Counted from the stretch's first letter, positions 25,674 through 35,636 are shown. The stretch is DNA of 64,000 bases from Curvibacter cyanobacteriorum (GCF_028649475.1 NZ_JAQSIP010000005.1:186001-250000); one strand, 5' to 3'. Notes: generated by a model not told the origin, from the sequence alone. Made by a program: numbers and translations.

Positions 25674-27110
25674 ATGAACACGACCTCCTCCGGCGCCCGG
25701 CGCCTGCGCGCCCTCGACGGGCAGTCTCAAGACCTGCTCGGTGACCGCATCATGCTGGCCGCCATCGGTTTCAGCACCCTGGCAGCCCTGACGCTGGGCC
25801 AGTTGTTCGATGCGCTGGGCCTGGCGATCGGCGTCTCGGTGCTGCTGCTCGCCATCGCCTGCGTGGGCTATGCGGGATGGCGCGGCCGGCGCCCGGCGCG
25901 CATCTCGCTGACGGTGGCGCTGGTCGGCTTTGTGGTGCTGCACATCCAGCTCTCGCGCGGCATGTCGGAGTTTCACTTTGGCGTGTTCGTCACGCTGGCC
26001 CTGGTGCTGGTGTACCGGGACTGGCGCCCGGTGGTGTTGGCGGCAGTGCTGTTCGCGGTGCACCACATCGCCTTCGACCGGCTGCAGGCCGCGGGCTTTG
26101 GCTTCTATTGCACCACCGAGGCCAACTTGGGTCGCATCCTGCTGCACGCCACCTATGTGCTGATCCAGACCGCACTCGAGGTGCAACTGGCCATCTGGCT
26201 CAAGCGCGCGGGCGACGAAGGCGATGAACTCACGGCCCTGGTCAGTGCCGTCAACCAGGACGACCACATCCACCTCGACCTGACCGGCGTGGCCGTGCAC
26301 ACGCCGCCGGGCCAGGCCCTGCGCTCGGCCCTGCTGCGCATGCACGAGGCGGTGACGCAAGTGCAATCGGCCAGCACCAACATCGAGACCGCGTGCAGCG
26401 AGATCGCCTCGGGCAACATGGACCTGAGCCACCGCACCGAGCAAACCGCGGGCAACCTGGCCCAGGCGGCGTCCAACATGGGCGAGCTGACCAACACCGT
26501 GCAGCAGTCGGCCGACTCGGCCAACCAGGCCACGCAACTCGCCAGCAGCGCCGCCCAAGTGGCCGAGCAGGGCGGCGTGGCCGTGCGCCAGGTGGTGCAC
26601 ACGATGGAGGAGATCCAGACCAGCGCCAACCGGATTGCAGACATCACCACCGTCATCGACGGCATCGCGTTCCAAACCAATCTGCTGGCCCTCAACGCCG
26701 CGGTGGAGGCGGCACGTGCGGGGGAACAGGGTCGGGGCTTTGCGGTGGTGGCCGGCGAGGTGCGGGCGCTGGCCCAGCGCAGCGCCGGGGCGGCGCGCGA
26801 AATCAAGACGCTGATCAGCCAATCGCTCGAAAAGGTCGAAGCCGGCCGCGTGCAGGTGCATGCCGCGGGCAACACCATGGCCGACATCGTCAGCTCGGTG
26901 CAGCGCGTGAACCACATCATTGCCGACATCTCGACCGCGGCCAGTGAGCAGTCGCAGGGGATTGGCCAGGTCAACGCCGCGGTCAACGAACTCGACCAGA
27001 TGACCCAGCAGAACGCGGCCCTGGTCGAGCAGTCGGCCGCCGCGGCCACCAACCTCAGCGAACAGGCCAAGCGCCTGATGGGGTCGGTGGCGGTGTTCCA
27101 GGTGCGCTGA
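25674..27110 (+). CDS. Chemoreceptor with multi-helix membrane sensor
   Basis: A 478-residue chemoreceptor with no periplasmic domain. The N-terminal 170 residues form about six membrane helices with conserved polar residues in membrane context: [18 protein letters not shown] and FAVHHIAFD. The same pattern is found in other chemoreceptors and diguanylate cyclases, but its ligand is unknown. The C-terminal half is an MCP signalling hairpin with the standard tip. An AAAGGA ribosome site precedes 25674. It may be co-transcribed with the Cache receptor, 151 bases upstream. Confidence 0.9.
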   Translation: MNTTSSGARRLRALDGQSQDLLGDRIMLAAIGFSTLAALTLGQLFDALGLAIGVSVLLLAIACVGYAGWRGRRPARISLTVALVGFVVLHIQLSRGMSEFHFGVFVTLALVLVYRDWRPVVLAAVLFAVHHIAFDRLQAAGFGFYCTTEANLGRILLHATYVLIQTALEVQLAIWLKRAGDEGDELTALVSAVNQDDHIHLDLTGVAVHTPPGQALRSALLRMHEAVTQVQSASTNIETACSEIASGNMDLSHRTEQTAGNLAQAASNMGELTNTVQQSADSANQATQLASSAAQVAEQGGVAVRQVVHTMEEIQTSANRIADITTVIDGIAFQTNLLALNAAVEAARAGEQGRGFAVVAGEVRALAQRSAGAAREIKTLISQSLEKVEAGRVQVHAAGNTMADIVSSVQRVNHIIADISTAASEQSQGIGQVNAAVNELDQMTQQNAALVEQSAAAATNLSEQAKRLMGSVAVFQVR

Positions 27111-27277
27111 GGGCGGCCCGGGGCCCCAACCCCGGAGCGATCATTGGGGCCACCACCTGTGGCTGGCATTGCACTTGCGTGACCCCTGCCGGTGCGCCCC
27201 TCAGGCAAAATCGAGCCCGCTGCCTTGCCCCGCGCCATCCCGCCCCGGGCGCGCAGCGCCGAATTCAGGAGAGCCCC

Positions 27278-28768
27278 ATGAACGCCCGCATCCCGACCCC
27301 CGTCTTCCAACCCGACACCGCCCTGACCGAGGTCAGCGAGCGCTGGGACCGCGACCTGGTGCGCCAGATCAGCGACTACATCGCGATCCCCGCCAAGTCG
27401 CCCGCCTTCGCCAGCGACTGGGCTGAACAAGGCCTGCTGGACACGGTGTTGCGCAACGCGGCGAGCTGGGTCGAGGCCCAGAAGGTGCCGGGCCTGACGC
27501 TCGAGGTGATCCGCCTGCCGGGCCGCACGCCGGTGCTGTTCTTTGAAGTCGAAGCCACCCAGGCCCACAGCACGCAGACCGTGCTGATGTACGGCCACCT
27601 GGACAAGCAGCCCGAGTTCAGCGGCTGGCGCCGTGACCTGGGCCCCTGGACCCCCAAGTACGAGGACGGCAAGCTCTACGGTCGCGGCGGCGCCGACGAC
27701 GGCTATGCGGTCTATGCCAGCATCGCCGCCATCCAGGCGCTGAAGAGCCAGAACACGCCGCACCCGCGCATCGTCGGCCTGATCGAGACCTGCGAAGAAA
27801 GCGGCTCCTACGACCTGCTGCCCTACGTCGATGCGCTGCGCACGCGGCTGGGCGACGTGGCGCTGGTGATCTGCCTTGACTCGGGCGCCGGCAACTACGA
27901 CCAGCTGTGGCTGACCACCAGCCTGCGGGGCATGGCCAGCGGCACGCTGAAGGTCGAGATCCTCACCGAAGGTGTGCACTCGGGCGATGCCTCGGGCCTG
28001 GTGCCGTCGAGCTTCCGCATCATGCGACAGGTGCTGGACCGCCTGGAAGACAGCGCCACCGGCCGCCTGCTGCCCGCGAGCTTCCACTGCGAGGTGCCGG
28101 CCGAACGCCTGGCGCAGGCCCAGGCCACCGCCGCCATCCTGGGCGAAGAGCTGTACAAGCGCTTCCCCTGGGCCCACTACGACTGCGGCGGCGCCACCAC
28201 CTTTGCGCTGCCCACCACCACCGACCCGGTGCAGGCCCTGCTCAACCGCACCTGGACGCCCACCCTCAGCGTGACCGGTGCAGACGGTTTTCCGACGCTG
28301 GAGAACGCCGGCAACGTGCTGCGCCCCTACACCGCCTTCAAGCTCAGCCTGCGCCTGCCGCCCCTGGTCGAAGCCGACCAGGCTGTGGCCGAGATGAAGC
28401 GCCTGCTCGAAGACAACGCGCCTTACCAGGCCCGCGTCACCTTCGAGAGCAACGGCGGCGCCACCGGCTGGAACGCCCCCAGCACCGCGCCGTGGTTCGA
28501 GCAGGCCCTCAACGCGGCCTCGCAGGCGCACTTTGGTGCGTCCTGTGGCTACATCGGCCAGGGCGGCACCATCCCGCTGATGAACATGCTGTCGGCGGGC
28601 TTCCCGCAGGCGCAGATGATGGTCTGCGGCGTGCTGGGCCCGAAGAGCAATGCGCACGGCCCCAACGAGTTCCTGCACGTGCCCTACGCCAAGAAGCTGA
28701 CCGCCGCCGTGGCGCAGGTGATCGCCAGCCTGCCGGCCGCTGCGGACGCTGACAAGCCCTCGGCCTGA
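27278..28768 (+). CDS. M20-family metallopeptidase
   Basis: A 496-residue zinc peptidase of family M20 (dipeptidase / carboxypeptidase group). Metal and catalytic segments are visible: MYGHLDKQPE (His and Asp), YGRGGADDGYA (bridging Asp), ETCEESGSYD (general base Glu-Glu) and the distal His near PNEFLHVPYAK. A lid domain is inserted at about 220-370. Length suggests a CNDP-like (carnosinase-type) enzyme. Probably cytoplasmic. The ATG at 27278 follows CAGGAGA. It is followed 22 bases later by a lipase-like gene. Confidence 0.9.
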   Translation: MNARIPTPVFQPDTALTEVSERWDRDLVRQISDYIAIPAKSPAFASDWAEQGLLDTVLRNAASWVEAQKVPGLTLEVIRLPGRTPVLFFEVEATQAHSTQTVLMYGHLDKQPEFSGWRRDLGPWTPKYEDGKLYGRGGADDGYAVYASIAAIQALKSQNTPHPRIVGLIETCEESGSYDLLPYVDALRTRLGDVALVICLDSGAGNYDQLWLTTSLRGMASGTLKVEILTEGVHSGDASGLVPSSFRIMRQVLDRLEDSATGRLLPASFHCEVPAERLAQAQATAAILGEELYKRFPWAHYDCGGATTFALPTTTDPVQALLNRTWTPTLSVTGADGFPTLENAGNVLRPYTAFKLSLRLPPLVEADQAVAEMKRLLEDNAPYQARVTFESNGGATGWNAPSTAPWFEQALNAASQAHFGASCGYIGQGGTIPLMNMLSAGFPQAQMMVCGVLGPKSNAHGPNEFLHVPYAKKLTAAVAQVIASLPAAADADKPSA

Positions 28769-28790
28769 GCCTGTTCCTCGCCTGCCCACC

Positions 28791-29651
28791 ATGGAAGCCG
28801 AAACCCGCCTGTCCACCTTCACCGCCAGCGATGGTGACAACCTGGCCGTGCAGGACTGGCCCCTGCCCGAAGGGGCGTCACCGCGCGGGCAGGTGCTGCT
28901 GGTGCACGGCCTGGGTGAACACGCGGGTCGCTATGACGCGCTGGCGCGGCGGCTCAATGGCTGGGGCTTTGCGGTGCGGGGCTACGACCACTATGGGCAC
29001 GGTGAATCCGGCGGTCCGCGCGGGGGCCTGAACCACGACCTGCGCCTGCTGGAAGACCTGGGTGATGTGATCGAAGCCACGCGCAGCCAGACGCCGCGCG
29101 ACACCCCCCTGATCCTGCTGGGCCACAGCCTGGGCGGCCTGGTGACCAGCAGCTTTGTGGCGCGGCGCCTGGGCCAGGTGGACGGGCTGGTGCTGTCTTC
29201 ACCGGCCCTGGACATCGGCCTGAGCCCGCTGCAGACCTGGCTGCTGCGCGGCCTGGCGCGCGCGCTGCCGCAGCTGCGCGTGGCCAATGGCCTGAAGCTG
29301 AAGTACCTGTCCCACGACCCGGCCACGGTGCGCGCCTACCAGGCCGACCCGCGCTGCCACAACCGCATCTCGGCGCGGCTGGCACGCTTCATGGCGGAAC
29401 ATGGTCCGGCCACCGTCGAGGCGGCCTCGCGCTGGCGCGTGCCCACCTTGCTGCTGTACGCGGGCGATGACCACCTGGTGCGGCCGGCCGGCAGCCGTGC
29501 CTTTGCTGCGGCAGCGCCCTCGTGCGTTGAAAGCCAGGCCTTCGAGGCGCTCTACCACGAGCTGTTCAATGAGTCGCCCGAACTCGCAGCGCCAGTGTTT
29601 GAGCGCCTGCGCGAGTGGCTGGACAAGCACTTTGCGCCGCTGCCGGGCTGA
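28791..29651 (+). CDS. Alpha/beta hydrolase, monoglyceride-lipase-like
   Basis: A 286-residue serine hydrolase of the lysophospholipase / monoacylglycerol lipase group (Hydrolase_4). Motifs are VHGLGEHAGRYDALA (oxyanion side), GYDHYGHGESGG and the nucleophile elbow LLGHSLGGLV. The catalytic Asp is in YAGDDHLV and the His in LYHELFNE. No signal peptide, so it acts in the cytoplasm. Likely second gene after the M20 peptidase. Substrate class is from the family. Confidence 0.9.
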   Translation: MEAETRLSTFTASDGDNLAVQDWPLPEGASPRGQVLLVHGLGEHAGRYDALARRLNGWGFAVRGYDHYGHGESGGPRGGLNHDLRLLEDLGDVIEATRSQTPRDTPLILLGHSLGGLVTSSFVARRLGQVDGLVLSSPALDIGLSPLQTWLLRGLARALPQLRVANGLKLKYLSHDPATVRAYQADPRCHNRISARLARFMAEHGPATVEAASRWRVPTLLLYAGDDHLVRPAGSRAFAAAAPSCVESQAFEALYHELFNESPELAAPVFERLREWLDKHFAPLPG

Positions 29652-29732
29652 GCCCCGCCACCGGCAACCGGGTCGGCGCGGTGGTGCCGCACGCCACGCA
29701 CACGGCGCCTGAATCGCCCCCCCCGCCCGCAC

Positions 29733-30914
29733 TCAGTCCCGCGCCAGGGCCCGCTGCCGCCACAGCGCCAGCCAGCTGAGGGCCAAGGCGGTGATGGCGA
29801 TGGGCAGCACCGAGCCCCAGTTCAGCCAGGTCCAGCCCTGCGTCGTGACCAGGGCGCCCGAGGCAAACGAGGTCACGGCCATGGTGCCAAAGACACAGAA
29901 ATTGATGGCCGCCTGGGCGCGGTCTTTTTCTTCAGGGCGGTAGGCCTCCAGCGCCAGCGTGGTGCTGCCCGTGAACAGGAAGTTCCAGCCCACGCCAAGC
30001 AGGAACAGCGCCACCAGGAACTGGTGCAGATCGACGCCGCTGAGCGCCACCGCGACACAGGCCACATTGAGCATGACGCCCACCCCCATGACCGACAACA
30101 CGCCATAGCGCTTGATCAGGTGGCCCGTGAAGAAGCCCGGCGCGAACATGCCGATCACATGCCATTCCAGCACCAGGGCCGCGTCGTCAAAGCCCAGCCC
30201 GCACACCTGCATGGCCAAGGGCGTGGCGGCCATCAGCAGGTTCATCACGCCGTAGCCCAGCGCGGCACTCAAGGCGGCCACCACAAACACCGGTTGACGC
30301 ATGATCTCGCCCAGCGGGCGACCCGGGCCCACCGGGGCCGCGCCGGGCGCAGGCCGGGTGTCCGGGAAACGGATCAGGGCCATGCAGCCCATGGACAGCA
30401 GGGCCACCCCCATCAGCGCCACGTAAGCGCCCAGGAAAGGTTGCTCGGTCAGCGCACGGGTGTACTTGGCGAGGTTGGGGCCCGCGATGGCGCCAATCAG
30501 GCCCCCGGCCAGCACCAGGGACACGGCCTTCTCACGGAAAGCCGGGGCCGCCAGCTCGGCCGCAGCAAAGCGGTACAACTGGCCGTTGGCGCTGTAGTAG
30601 CCTGCCACCACGGTGGCCGCACAGAGCAACGCAAACTGCCGCGTCAGCAAGGCCAGCACACACAGGCCGGCCGACACCCAGGCCACCGCCAGGCCGATCA
30701 AGAACGAACGCTGACGCCCCCAGCGCGCCTGCGCACGCGCCACCAGGGCGGTCGACAGCGCGCCCCCCACCACGTAACCCATGACGGGCAGGGTGGCCAT
30801 CCAGCTGACCGGGGCCAGGCTCAGGCCAACCAGGCCATTGATGGCGATGAAGACCACGTTGTTGGTCAAGAACAGGCCCTGGCACAGGGTCAACAACAAC
30901 AGGTGGCGGTTCAT
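29733..30914 (-). CDS. Major facilitator superfamily transporter
   Basis: A 393-residue inner-membrane transporter with about twelve helices. The loop 2-3 motif appears as ARAQARWGRQRSFLIG. The pattern (YbjJ/UhpC-like multidrug or organic acid MFS) does not reveal the substrate. The start MNRHLLLLTL at 30914 is preferred over an in-frame start 90 bases upstream, since that extension is polar and unlike a transporter. It lies after the LysR gene on the same strand, 114 bases away, and may be controlled by it. Confidence 0.88.
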   Translation of the reverse strand: MNRHLLLLTLCQGLFLTNNVVFIAINGLVGLSLAPVSWMATLPVMGYVVGGALSTALVARAQARWGRQRSFLIGLAVAWVSAGLCVLALLTRQFALLCAATVVAGYYSANGQLYRFAAAELAAPAFREKAVSLVLAGGLIGAIAGPNLAKYTRALTEQPFLGAYVALMGVALLSMGCMALIRFPDTRPAPGAAPVGPGRPLGEIMRQPVFVVAALSAALGYGVMNLLMAATPLAMQVCGLGFDDAALVLEWHVIGMFAPGFFTGHLIKRYGVLSVMGVGVMLNVACVAVALSGVDLHQFLVALFLLGVGWNFLFTGSTTLALEAYRPEEKDRAQAAINFCVFGTMAVTSFASGALVTTQGWTWLNWGSVLPIAITALALSWLALWRQRALARD

Positions 30915-31028
30915 CGGGCGGCCTGACAAAAGGTGGCTTAACCCGCCATCGTAGTGGCTATAGACGGCGCACCCCCTCCGCATGGACCCGCCCCCCTTCG
31001 TCAAATGCGAGGGCAGGGCCCGCCCGCC

Positions 31029-31943
31029 TCAGGCGGCCGGGGTCAGACCGTCGGCCGCCACCTCCTGCAGCAACCAGGCCTGGAAGGCCTGCACCAGCGG
31101 GTTGTGGGCGCGCGCGTCGGGCACCACCAGGTGGTAGGCCTCGGGGCCTTGCAGGCGCGGGCCGGGCAACACCACCAGCGCGCCGCTGCTGATCTCGTCC
31201 TGCACCAGAAAACGCGGCAACAGCGCCACGCCCAGTCCGTGCACCGCGGCCTGGGCCATCATCGCGAACTGCTCGAAGCGCGGGCCGCGCGCCGCTTGTT
31301 CGACGGGCTGACCCGCGGCGGCAAACCACTCGGCCCACAGCAGGGGGCGGGTGGTTTGTTGCAGGCGCACCGCGCGCGCCAGGTCGGCGCTGCGGCGCAG
31401 CCGCTGCTCACGCTGGTAGGCCGGGCTGCACAGGGCCACCACCTCTTCGCGCATCAGCGGGTGGCAGGCGGCGCCAGCCCAGTGCGGCGCGCCAAAGTGG
31501 ATCGCGGCGTCAAAGGGCTCGGCGTCAAAGTCAAAAGGCTCGGTGCGCGTGGCCACGTTCAGGCCGGCCTGCGGGTGCTGGGCCAGGAAACGGCCCAGCC
31601 GTGGCGCCAGCCAGCGCGTGCCAAAGGTGGGCAGCACCGCGAGGTTGAGCACGCCACCCGCACCGGCAAAACTCATCACCTTCTGCGTGGTTTCGCCGAG
31701 TTGGCGCAGCAGCGGGCGCAGCTCGCCCGCATAGATGCGGCCGGGGTCGGTCAGCACCACGCGCTGGCGCACCCGGTGGAACAGGGCGACCCCCAGCTGC
31801 GCTTCCAGCTGGTGGATCTGGCGCGACACCGCGCCCTGGGTCAGGTGCAGCTCGGCCGCCGCGCGCGAGATGCTGGCATGGCGCGCAGCGGCCTCAAACG
31901 CCAACAGGCCGGGCAGGGGGGGGAGCAGGTTGCGACGCAGCAT
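31029..31943 (-). CDS. LysR-family transcriptional regulator (GcvA-like)
   Basis: A 304-residue regulator. The N-terminal winged helix (about 1-65) reads FEAAARHASISRAAAELHLTQGAVSRQI, then the LysR substrate domain (about 95-300). The form PPLPGLLAFEAAARH is typical of GcvA/AmpR-like members. The start at 31943 has GAGGT seven bases upstream; a start at 31961 is also possible. It is divergent from a ThDP enzyme gene, with a LysR-type dyad in between, so this enzyme gene is its probable target. Confidence 0.9.
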   Translation of the reverse strand: MLRRNLLPPLPGLLAFEAAARHASISRAAAELHLTQGAVSRQIHQLEAQLGVALFHRVRQRVVLTDPGRIYAGELRPLLRQLGETTQKVMSFAGAGGVLNLAVLPTFGTRWLAPRLGRFLAQHPQAGLNVATRTEPFDFDAEPFDAAIHFGAPHWAGAACHPLMREEVVALCSPAYQREQRLRRSADLARAVRLQQTTRPLLWAEWFAAAGQPVEQAARGPRFEQFAMMAQAAVHGLGVALLPRFLVQDEISSGALVVLPGPRLQGPEAYHLVVPDARAHNPLVQAFQAWLLQEVAADGLTPAA

Positions 31944-32017
31944 GTGATGACCTCGGGGCATGAAGCAGGCCTCAACCTTAGCGCAGTTCAAAGGGCCTGC
32001 CCCACCCGCGCCAGGGC

Positions 32018-32042
32018 ACTTGATGCGGAGATGGCATCAAGT
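32018..32042. promoter_or_regulatory. LysR-type operator between regulator and ThDP enzyme
   Basis: ACTTGATGC, seven bases, GCATCAAGT: a perfect nine-base dyad containing the T-N11-A form bound by LysR regulators. It lies 75 bases from the regulator start and about 110 bases before the enzyme gene, followed by TTGAAC. Confidence 0.6.
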
Positions 32043-32150
32043 CTTGAACTATTTTCACTATCGCGCGGGGCCAAATTGCCCGACCATCGCCGGGCCGATC
32101 GGCGGCCGCGCCTCGCGCGGGACGCCGTCCCGATGTTTTCAAAAGCCCTT

Positions 32151-33839
32151 ATGACAAGCCCTCAAGCCCTCCCTTCCCGCACCGGTGGCCAGGTTCTGGT
32201 GGACCAGCTGATCCTGCACGGGGTGCAGCAACTGTTTTGCGTGCCCGGCGAAAGCTACCTGGCCGTGCTGGACGCCCTGCACGATGCCGACATCGCGGTC
32301 ACCGTGTGCCGCCAGGAAGGCGGCGCCGCCATGATGGCCGAGGCCCAGGGCAAGCTGACCGGCCGGCCCGGCATCTGCTTTGTGACGCGCGGCCCGGGCG
32401 CCACCAATGCCGCCGCGGGCGTGCACATCGCGCACCAGGACTCGACGCCGATGATCCTGTTCGTGGGTCAGGTGGCGCGCGAGGCCCTGGGCCGCGAAGC
32501 CTTCCAGGAGCTGGACTACAGCGCCGTCTTTGGCACCATGAGCAAGTGGGTGGTGCAGATCGACGACCCAGCGCGCCTGCCCGAGCTGATTTCGCGGGCC
32601 TTCCATGTGGCCACCTCGGGCCGCCCCGGACCGGTGGTGGTGGCGCTGCCCGAGGACATGCTGACCGAAGCCTGCCGCGTGGCCGATGCCCAGCCTTACC
32701 GCGTGGCCGAGACCCACCCGGGCGCGGCGGAACTGGCCGAGCTGCAAAGCCGCCTGCAAGCCGCAGAGCGCCCCGTGCTGATCGTCGGTGGCAGCCGCTG
32801 GTCGGCCCCCGCGGTGCAGGACCTGGTGCGCTTTGCCAGCGCCTGGCAGCTGCCGGTGTTCTGCTCCTTCCGGCGTCAGATGCTGTTCCCGGCCGACCAC
32901 CCCTGCTACGGCGGTGACCTGGGCCTGGGCGCCAACCCCCAGCTGCTGGCCCGCATCCGCGAATCCGACCTGGTGCTGCTGCTGGGGGGGCGCCTGTCCG
33001 AGGTGCCGTCGCAGGGCTACACCCTGCTGGACATCCCCAACCCGCGCCAGCCCCTGGTGCACGCCCACGCCGACGCCGACGAGCTGGGCCGCCTGTACCG
33101 GCCCAGCCTGGCGCTGCACGCCACCCCCTCGGCCCTGGCCGCAGCGCTGGCCGCCTTGCCGGCCCCCGCGCATCGCCCCTGGAGCGCCCAGACCGAGGCC
33201 ATCCACGCCGACTACCTGCGCTGGAGCGACCCGGCGGCCATCCGAATTCCCGGCCAGCTGCAAATGGGCGAGGTGATGCAGCACCTGCGCGCCGAGCTGC
33301 CGGCCGACACCATCTTCTGCAATGGCGCGGGCAACTTCGCCACCTGGGTGCACCGCTTCTGGCCCTTCCGCCACTACGCCAGCCAGCTGGCCCCCACCAG
33401 CGGCTCCATGGGCTACGGCCTGCCCGCCGGGGTGGGCGCCAAGCGCCTGTGGCCACAACGCGAAGTGGTGGTGTTTGCCGGCGACGGCGACTTCATGATG
33501 CACGGCCAGGAATTCGCCACCGCCGTGCAGTACGGCCTGCCCCTGCTGGTGGTGCTGCTGGACAACGCCATGTACGGCACCATCCGCATGCACCAGGAGC
33601 GCGAGTACCCGGGCCGCGTCAGCGCCACCGCGCTGAAGAACCCCGACTTCTGTGCCTACGCCCGGGCCTTTGGTGGCCACGGCGAGCGCGTGGAGCGCAG
33701 CGAGGACTTCGCCCCCGCGCTGGCCCGTGCGCGCGCCAGCGGCCTGCCCGCGGTGCTGCACTGCCTGCTGGACCCCGAGGCCATCACCCCCACAGGCACC
33801 TTGCAGGGCCTGCGCCAAGCCGCCCTGGCACGCCGCTGA
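32151..33839 (+). CDS. Thiamine-diphosphate-dependent enzyme, acetolactate-synthase-like
   Basis: A 562-residue enzyme of the acetolactate synthase / benzoylformate decarboxylase family. The N-terminal domain carries the catalytic Glu in VCRQEGGAAMMAEAQGKL; the ThDP-binding motif is FAGDGDFMMHGQEFATAVQY ... LDNAMYGT. The central domain lies at about 190-330. No small regulatory subunit is nearby, so this is probably not the biosynthetic IlvB; a catabolic oxo-acid lyase is possible. ATGs at 32133 and 32151 are both open; neither has a strong ribosome site. Likely regulated by the divergent LysR protein. Confidence 0.88.
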   Translation: MTSPQALPSRTGGQVLVDQLILHGVQQLFCVPGESYLAVLDALHDADIAVTVCRQEGGAAMMAEAQGKLTGRPGICFVTRGPGATNAAAGVHIAHQDSTPMILFVGQVAREALGREAFQELDYSAVFGTMSKWVVQIDDPARLPELISRAFHVATSGRPGPVVVALPEDMLTEACRVADAQPYRVAETHPGAAELAELQSRLQAAERPVLIVGGSRWSAPAVQDLVRFASAWQLPVFCSFRRQMLFPADHPCYGGDLGLGANPQLLARIRESDLVLLLGGRLSEVPSQGYTLLDIPNPRQPLVHAHADADELGRLYRPSLALHATPSALAAALAALPAPAHRPWSAQTEAIHADYLRWSDPAAIRIPGQLQMGEVMQHLRAELPADTIFCNGAGNFATWVHRFWPFRHYASQLAPTSGSMGYGLPAGVGAKRLWPQREVVVFAGDGDFMMHGQEFATAVQYGLPLLVVLLDNAMYGTIRMHQEREYPGRVSATALKNPDFCAYARAFGGHGERVERSEDFAPALARARASGLPAVLHCLLDPEAITPTGTLQGLRQAALARR

Positions 33840-33947
33840 CCAAGCGCGGCGCGCCGACGGCGACACGCTGGCGGCTGGCGCCCGCCTCGGGGCCAGGCAC
33901 GCGGCTCGCTACACTGCAAGCCCCGACCCCCCGTCCGCTTGGCCCCG

Positions 33948-34628
33948 ATGCGTGTCCTGCTTGTGCTGCTGATCTGGAGCCTGGGCGCCCCCGCCCTGGC
34001 GACCCTGACCGCCACGCGGGGCCCCTGGCCCCTGCGCCCCCTGGCGTTGACCGACCCCCGCCCCACGCCGCGGACCGAGGCCTTGCGCCATTGGTGGCGC
34101 AATGACCAAGGCCAGTACCTGGTCGGCCAGCCCAACGAGACCGGTGGCCCGGCCCAGGCCTGGGCCCTCGAGCCCCCCAGCGGCGCACGCGCCTGCCCCA
34201 GCCTCAAACCCTGGCCCGCCGAGCGGGCCCACGAGAGCGATTGGCAGCCCTGGCCCGACAGCGAACGCGCCCTGCCCGCCGACTGCCTGAGCGGCCTGCA
34301 AGGCCAGTGCCTGAGCCACGACGGCGCCCTGCGCCTGCGCCTGAGCTTCGAGGGGCAGACACGCCGCGTCGCCAAGCCCGCGGGCAAAACCAAAGACCCA
34401 GGCGGCGTGCACTACACGGGCCAGCGGCGGCTGGTGATCGAGCATGTGCTCAGCGGGGTGCAGGCGGTGTTTGAAGAGACCCTCAAAGACAGCCCGCAGT
34501 ACAGCGCCCTGGGCCCCGCCAACGTGGTCTACCTGCCCGAGCTGGGCAGCGTGGTGCTGCAAGGCCTGGCGCCCGCCCCCCCGGCGCGGGGCACGCCCAG
34601 CGCGCTGCACTGCCTGCCCATGCCTTGA
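33948..34628 (+). CDS. Secreted hypothetical protein
   Basis: A 226-residue protein with a Sec signal peptide (MRVLLVLLIWSLGAPALA, cleavage near residue 18) and no family I recognise. The mature part is rich in Trp and Pro and has four cysteines (ACPSL, DCLSG, QCLSH, HCLPM), likely forming two disulfides in the periplasm. A -10-like TACACT lies about 40 bases upstream. It stands alone between the ThDP enzyme and a convergent AraC regulator. Confidence 0.72.
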   Translation: MRVLLVLLIWSLGAPALATLTATRGPWPLRPLALTDPRPTPRTEALRHWWRNDQGQYLVGQPNETGGPAQAWALEPPSGARACPSLKPWPAERAHESDWQPWPDSERALPADCLSGLQGQCLSHDGALRLRLSFEGQTRRVAKPAGKTKDPGGVHYTGQRRLVIEHVLSGVQAVFEETLKDSPQYSALGPANVVYLPELGSVVLQGLAPAPPARGTPSALHCLPMP

Positions 34629-34655
34629 GCCCGCCCCGGCAGGCGCAGGCCGGGC

Positions 34656-35537
34656 TCATTGCCACAGCCGGTAGCTCCAGAAGCCTTCGTCGTGCGTCAT
34701 GCGCTGCATCAGCTCCTGCGGTGCAAAGCCGGTGATGCGGCGGGTTTCGCGGCACAGGTGGGACTGATCGGCGTAGCCGGTGGCCTCGGCCAGCTCGGCC
34801 CAGCGAGGGCGTTGGCCTTCGTCGGCTTCGGCCAGGGCCTGAAAGAAGACCTGCTCGGAGCGCCCAAAACCACGCAGCTCGCGCAGGGGCTGGCCTGCCC
34901 AGTGTTTGATGCGGCGCTCCACCTGGCGCAGGCTGCGGCCGACCGACGAGGTGGCCGCGCGCAGCGCCATCGACTGCGCCCAATCCTGGTAGCGCTGGGC
35001 CTGCAACGGCCGCTGGGGCCGCACCGCCTGCCAGCGCGGCTCGAGGAAGTCCTCCACACAGGCCACGCGGCGTGCGTCGTCGGGCTGGGCCAGCACGGCT
35101 TCGGCCATGGCCACCCAGTCGGCGGGCAGGGCCTCTCGCAGGTCACCGATGCGGTCCACCCAGGCTGCCACGTCCAGCCCGGTGAGGCTTTGCAGCGCGT
35201 CGGGCATGAGCATCACCATCATGCCGTGGGCGGGCCCGGGGTTCCAGGTGATGGAGGGGCCGGTCTGCGGCCCGCCGAACACCAGGCGCGAGCCATAGGG
35301 CCGACGCGGTGAGTGCAGGGCCGCCGGCGCGCCCCGCGCCAGCAACTCGCCCGTGCCTTCAAACCACCAGCCCAGGCTGCACAAGGGGGTGGCAGGGAAG
35401 TGGTTGAAACGCTGCTCATCGGCCCAGTCCAGGCCCAGGGTGCTGCGCACCATGGTGCCGCGAACACAGGCCACCAGCGAAGGGCGGGGCAGGTACAGGC
35501 GGGTCGGCGCGCCCAGCAAGGAGGGAGTTGGCAACAT
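34656..35537 (-). CDS. AraC-family transcriptional regulator
   Basis: A 293-residue regulator. The C-terminal AraC domain (about 185-290) has two helix-turn-helix motifs, the second ending AEATGYADQSHLCRETRRITGFAP, typical of the family. The N-terminal 170 residues are a sensor domain (DUF6597-like: RPSLVACVRG, PATPLCSLGWWFEG). It is divergent from a cytochrome P450 gene with a 99-base gap and is its probable regulator. The start MLPTPSLLG is weakly supported. Confidence 0.85.
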   Translation of the reverse strand: MLPTPSLLGAPTRLYLPRPSLVACVRGTMVRSTLGLDWADEQRFNHFPATPLCSLGWWFEGTGELLARGAPAALHSPRRPYGSRLVFGGPQTGPSITWNPGPAHGMMVMLMPDALQSLTGLDVAAWVDRIGDLREALPADWVAMAEAVLAQPDDARRVACVEDFLEPRWQAVRPQRPLQAQRYQDWAQSMALRAATSSVGRSLRQVERRIKHWAGQPLRELRGFGRSEQVFFQALAEADEGQRPRWAELAEATGYADQSHLCRETRRITGFAPQELMQRMTHDEGFWSYRLWQ

Positions 35538-35636
35538 GGGCGGAGTCTAAAACGGCGCGGCCGCGCAGGCCATCAAGCCCCTGCGATGTCGAATTTGTTC
35601 TATACCCCCGGCGTCGGCCCTGGCACGCTGGCGACC

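Noticed and set aside
23532-27110. Long direct repeat between the two adjacent chemoreceptor genes
   Set aside because: Similarity is confined to the conserved MCP signalling hairpin; it is family conservation and not a recent duplication.
30954-32150. A long N-terminal extension of the ThDP enzyme
   Set aside because: It is the antisense of the LysR regulator and has no family features; the enzyme starts at 32133 or 32151.
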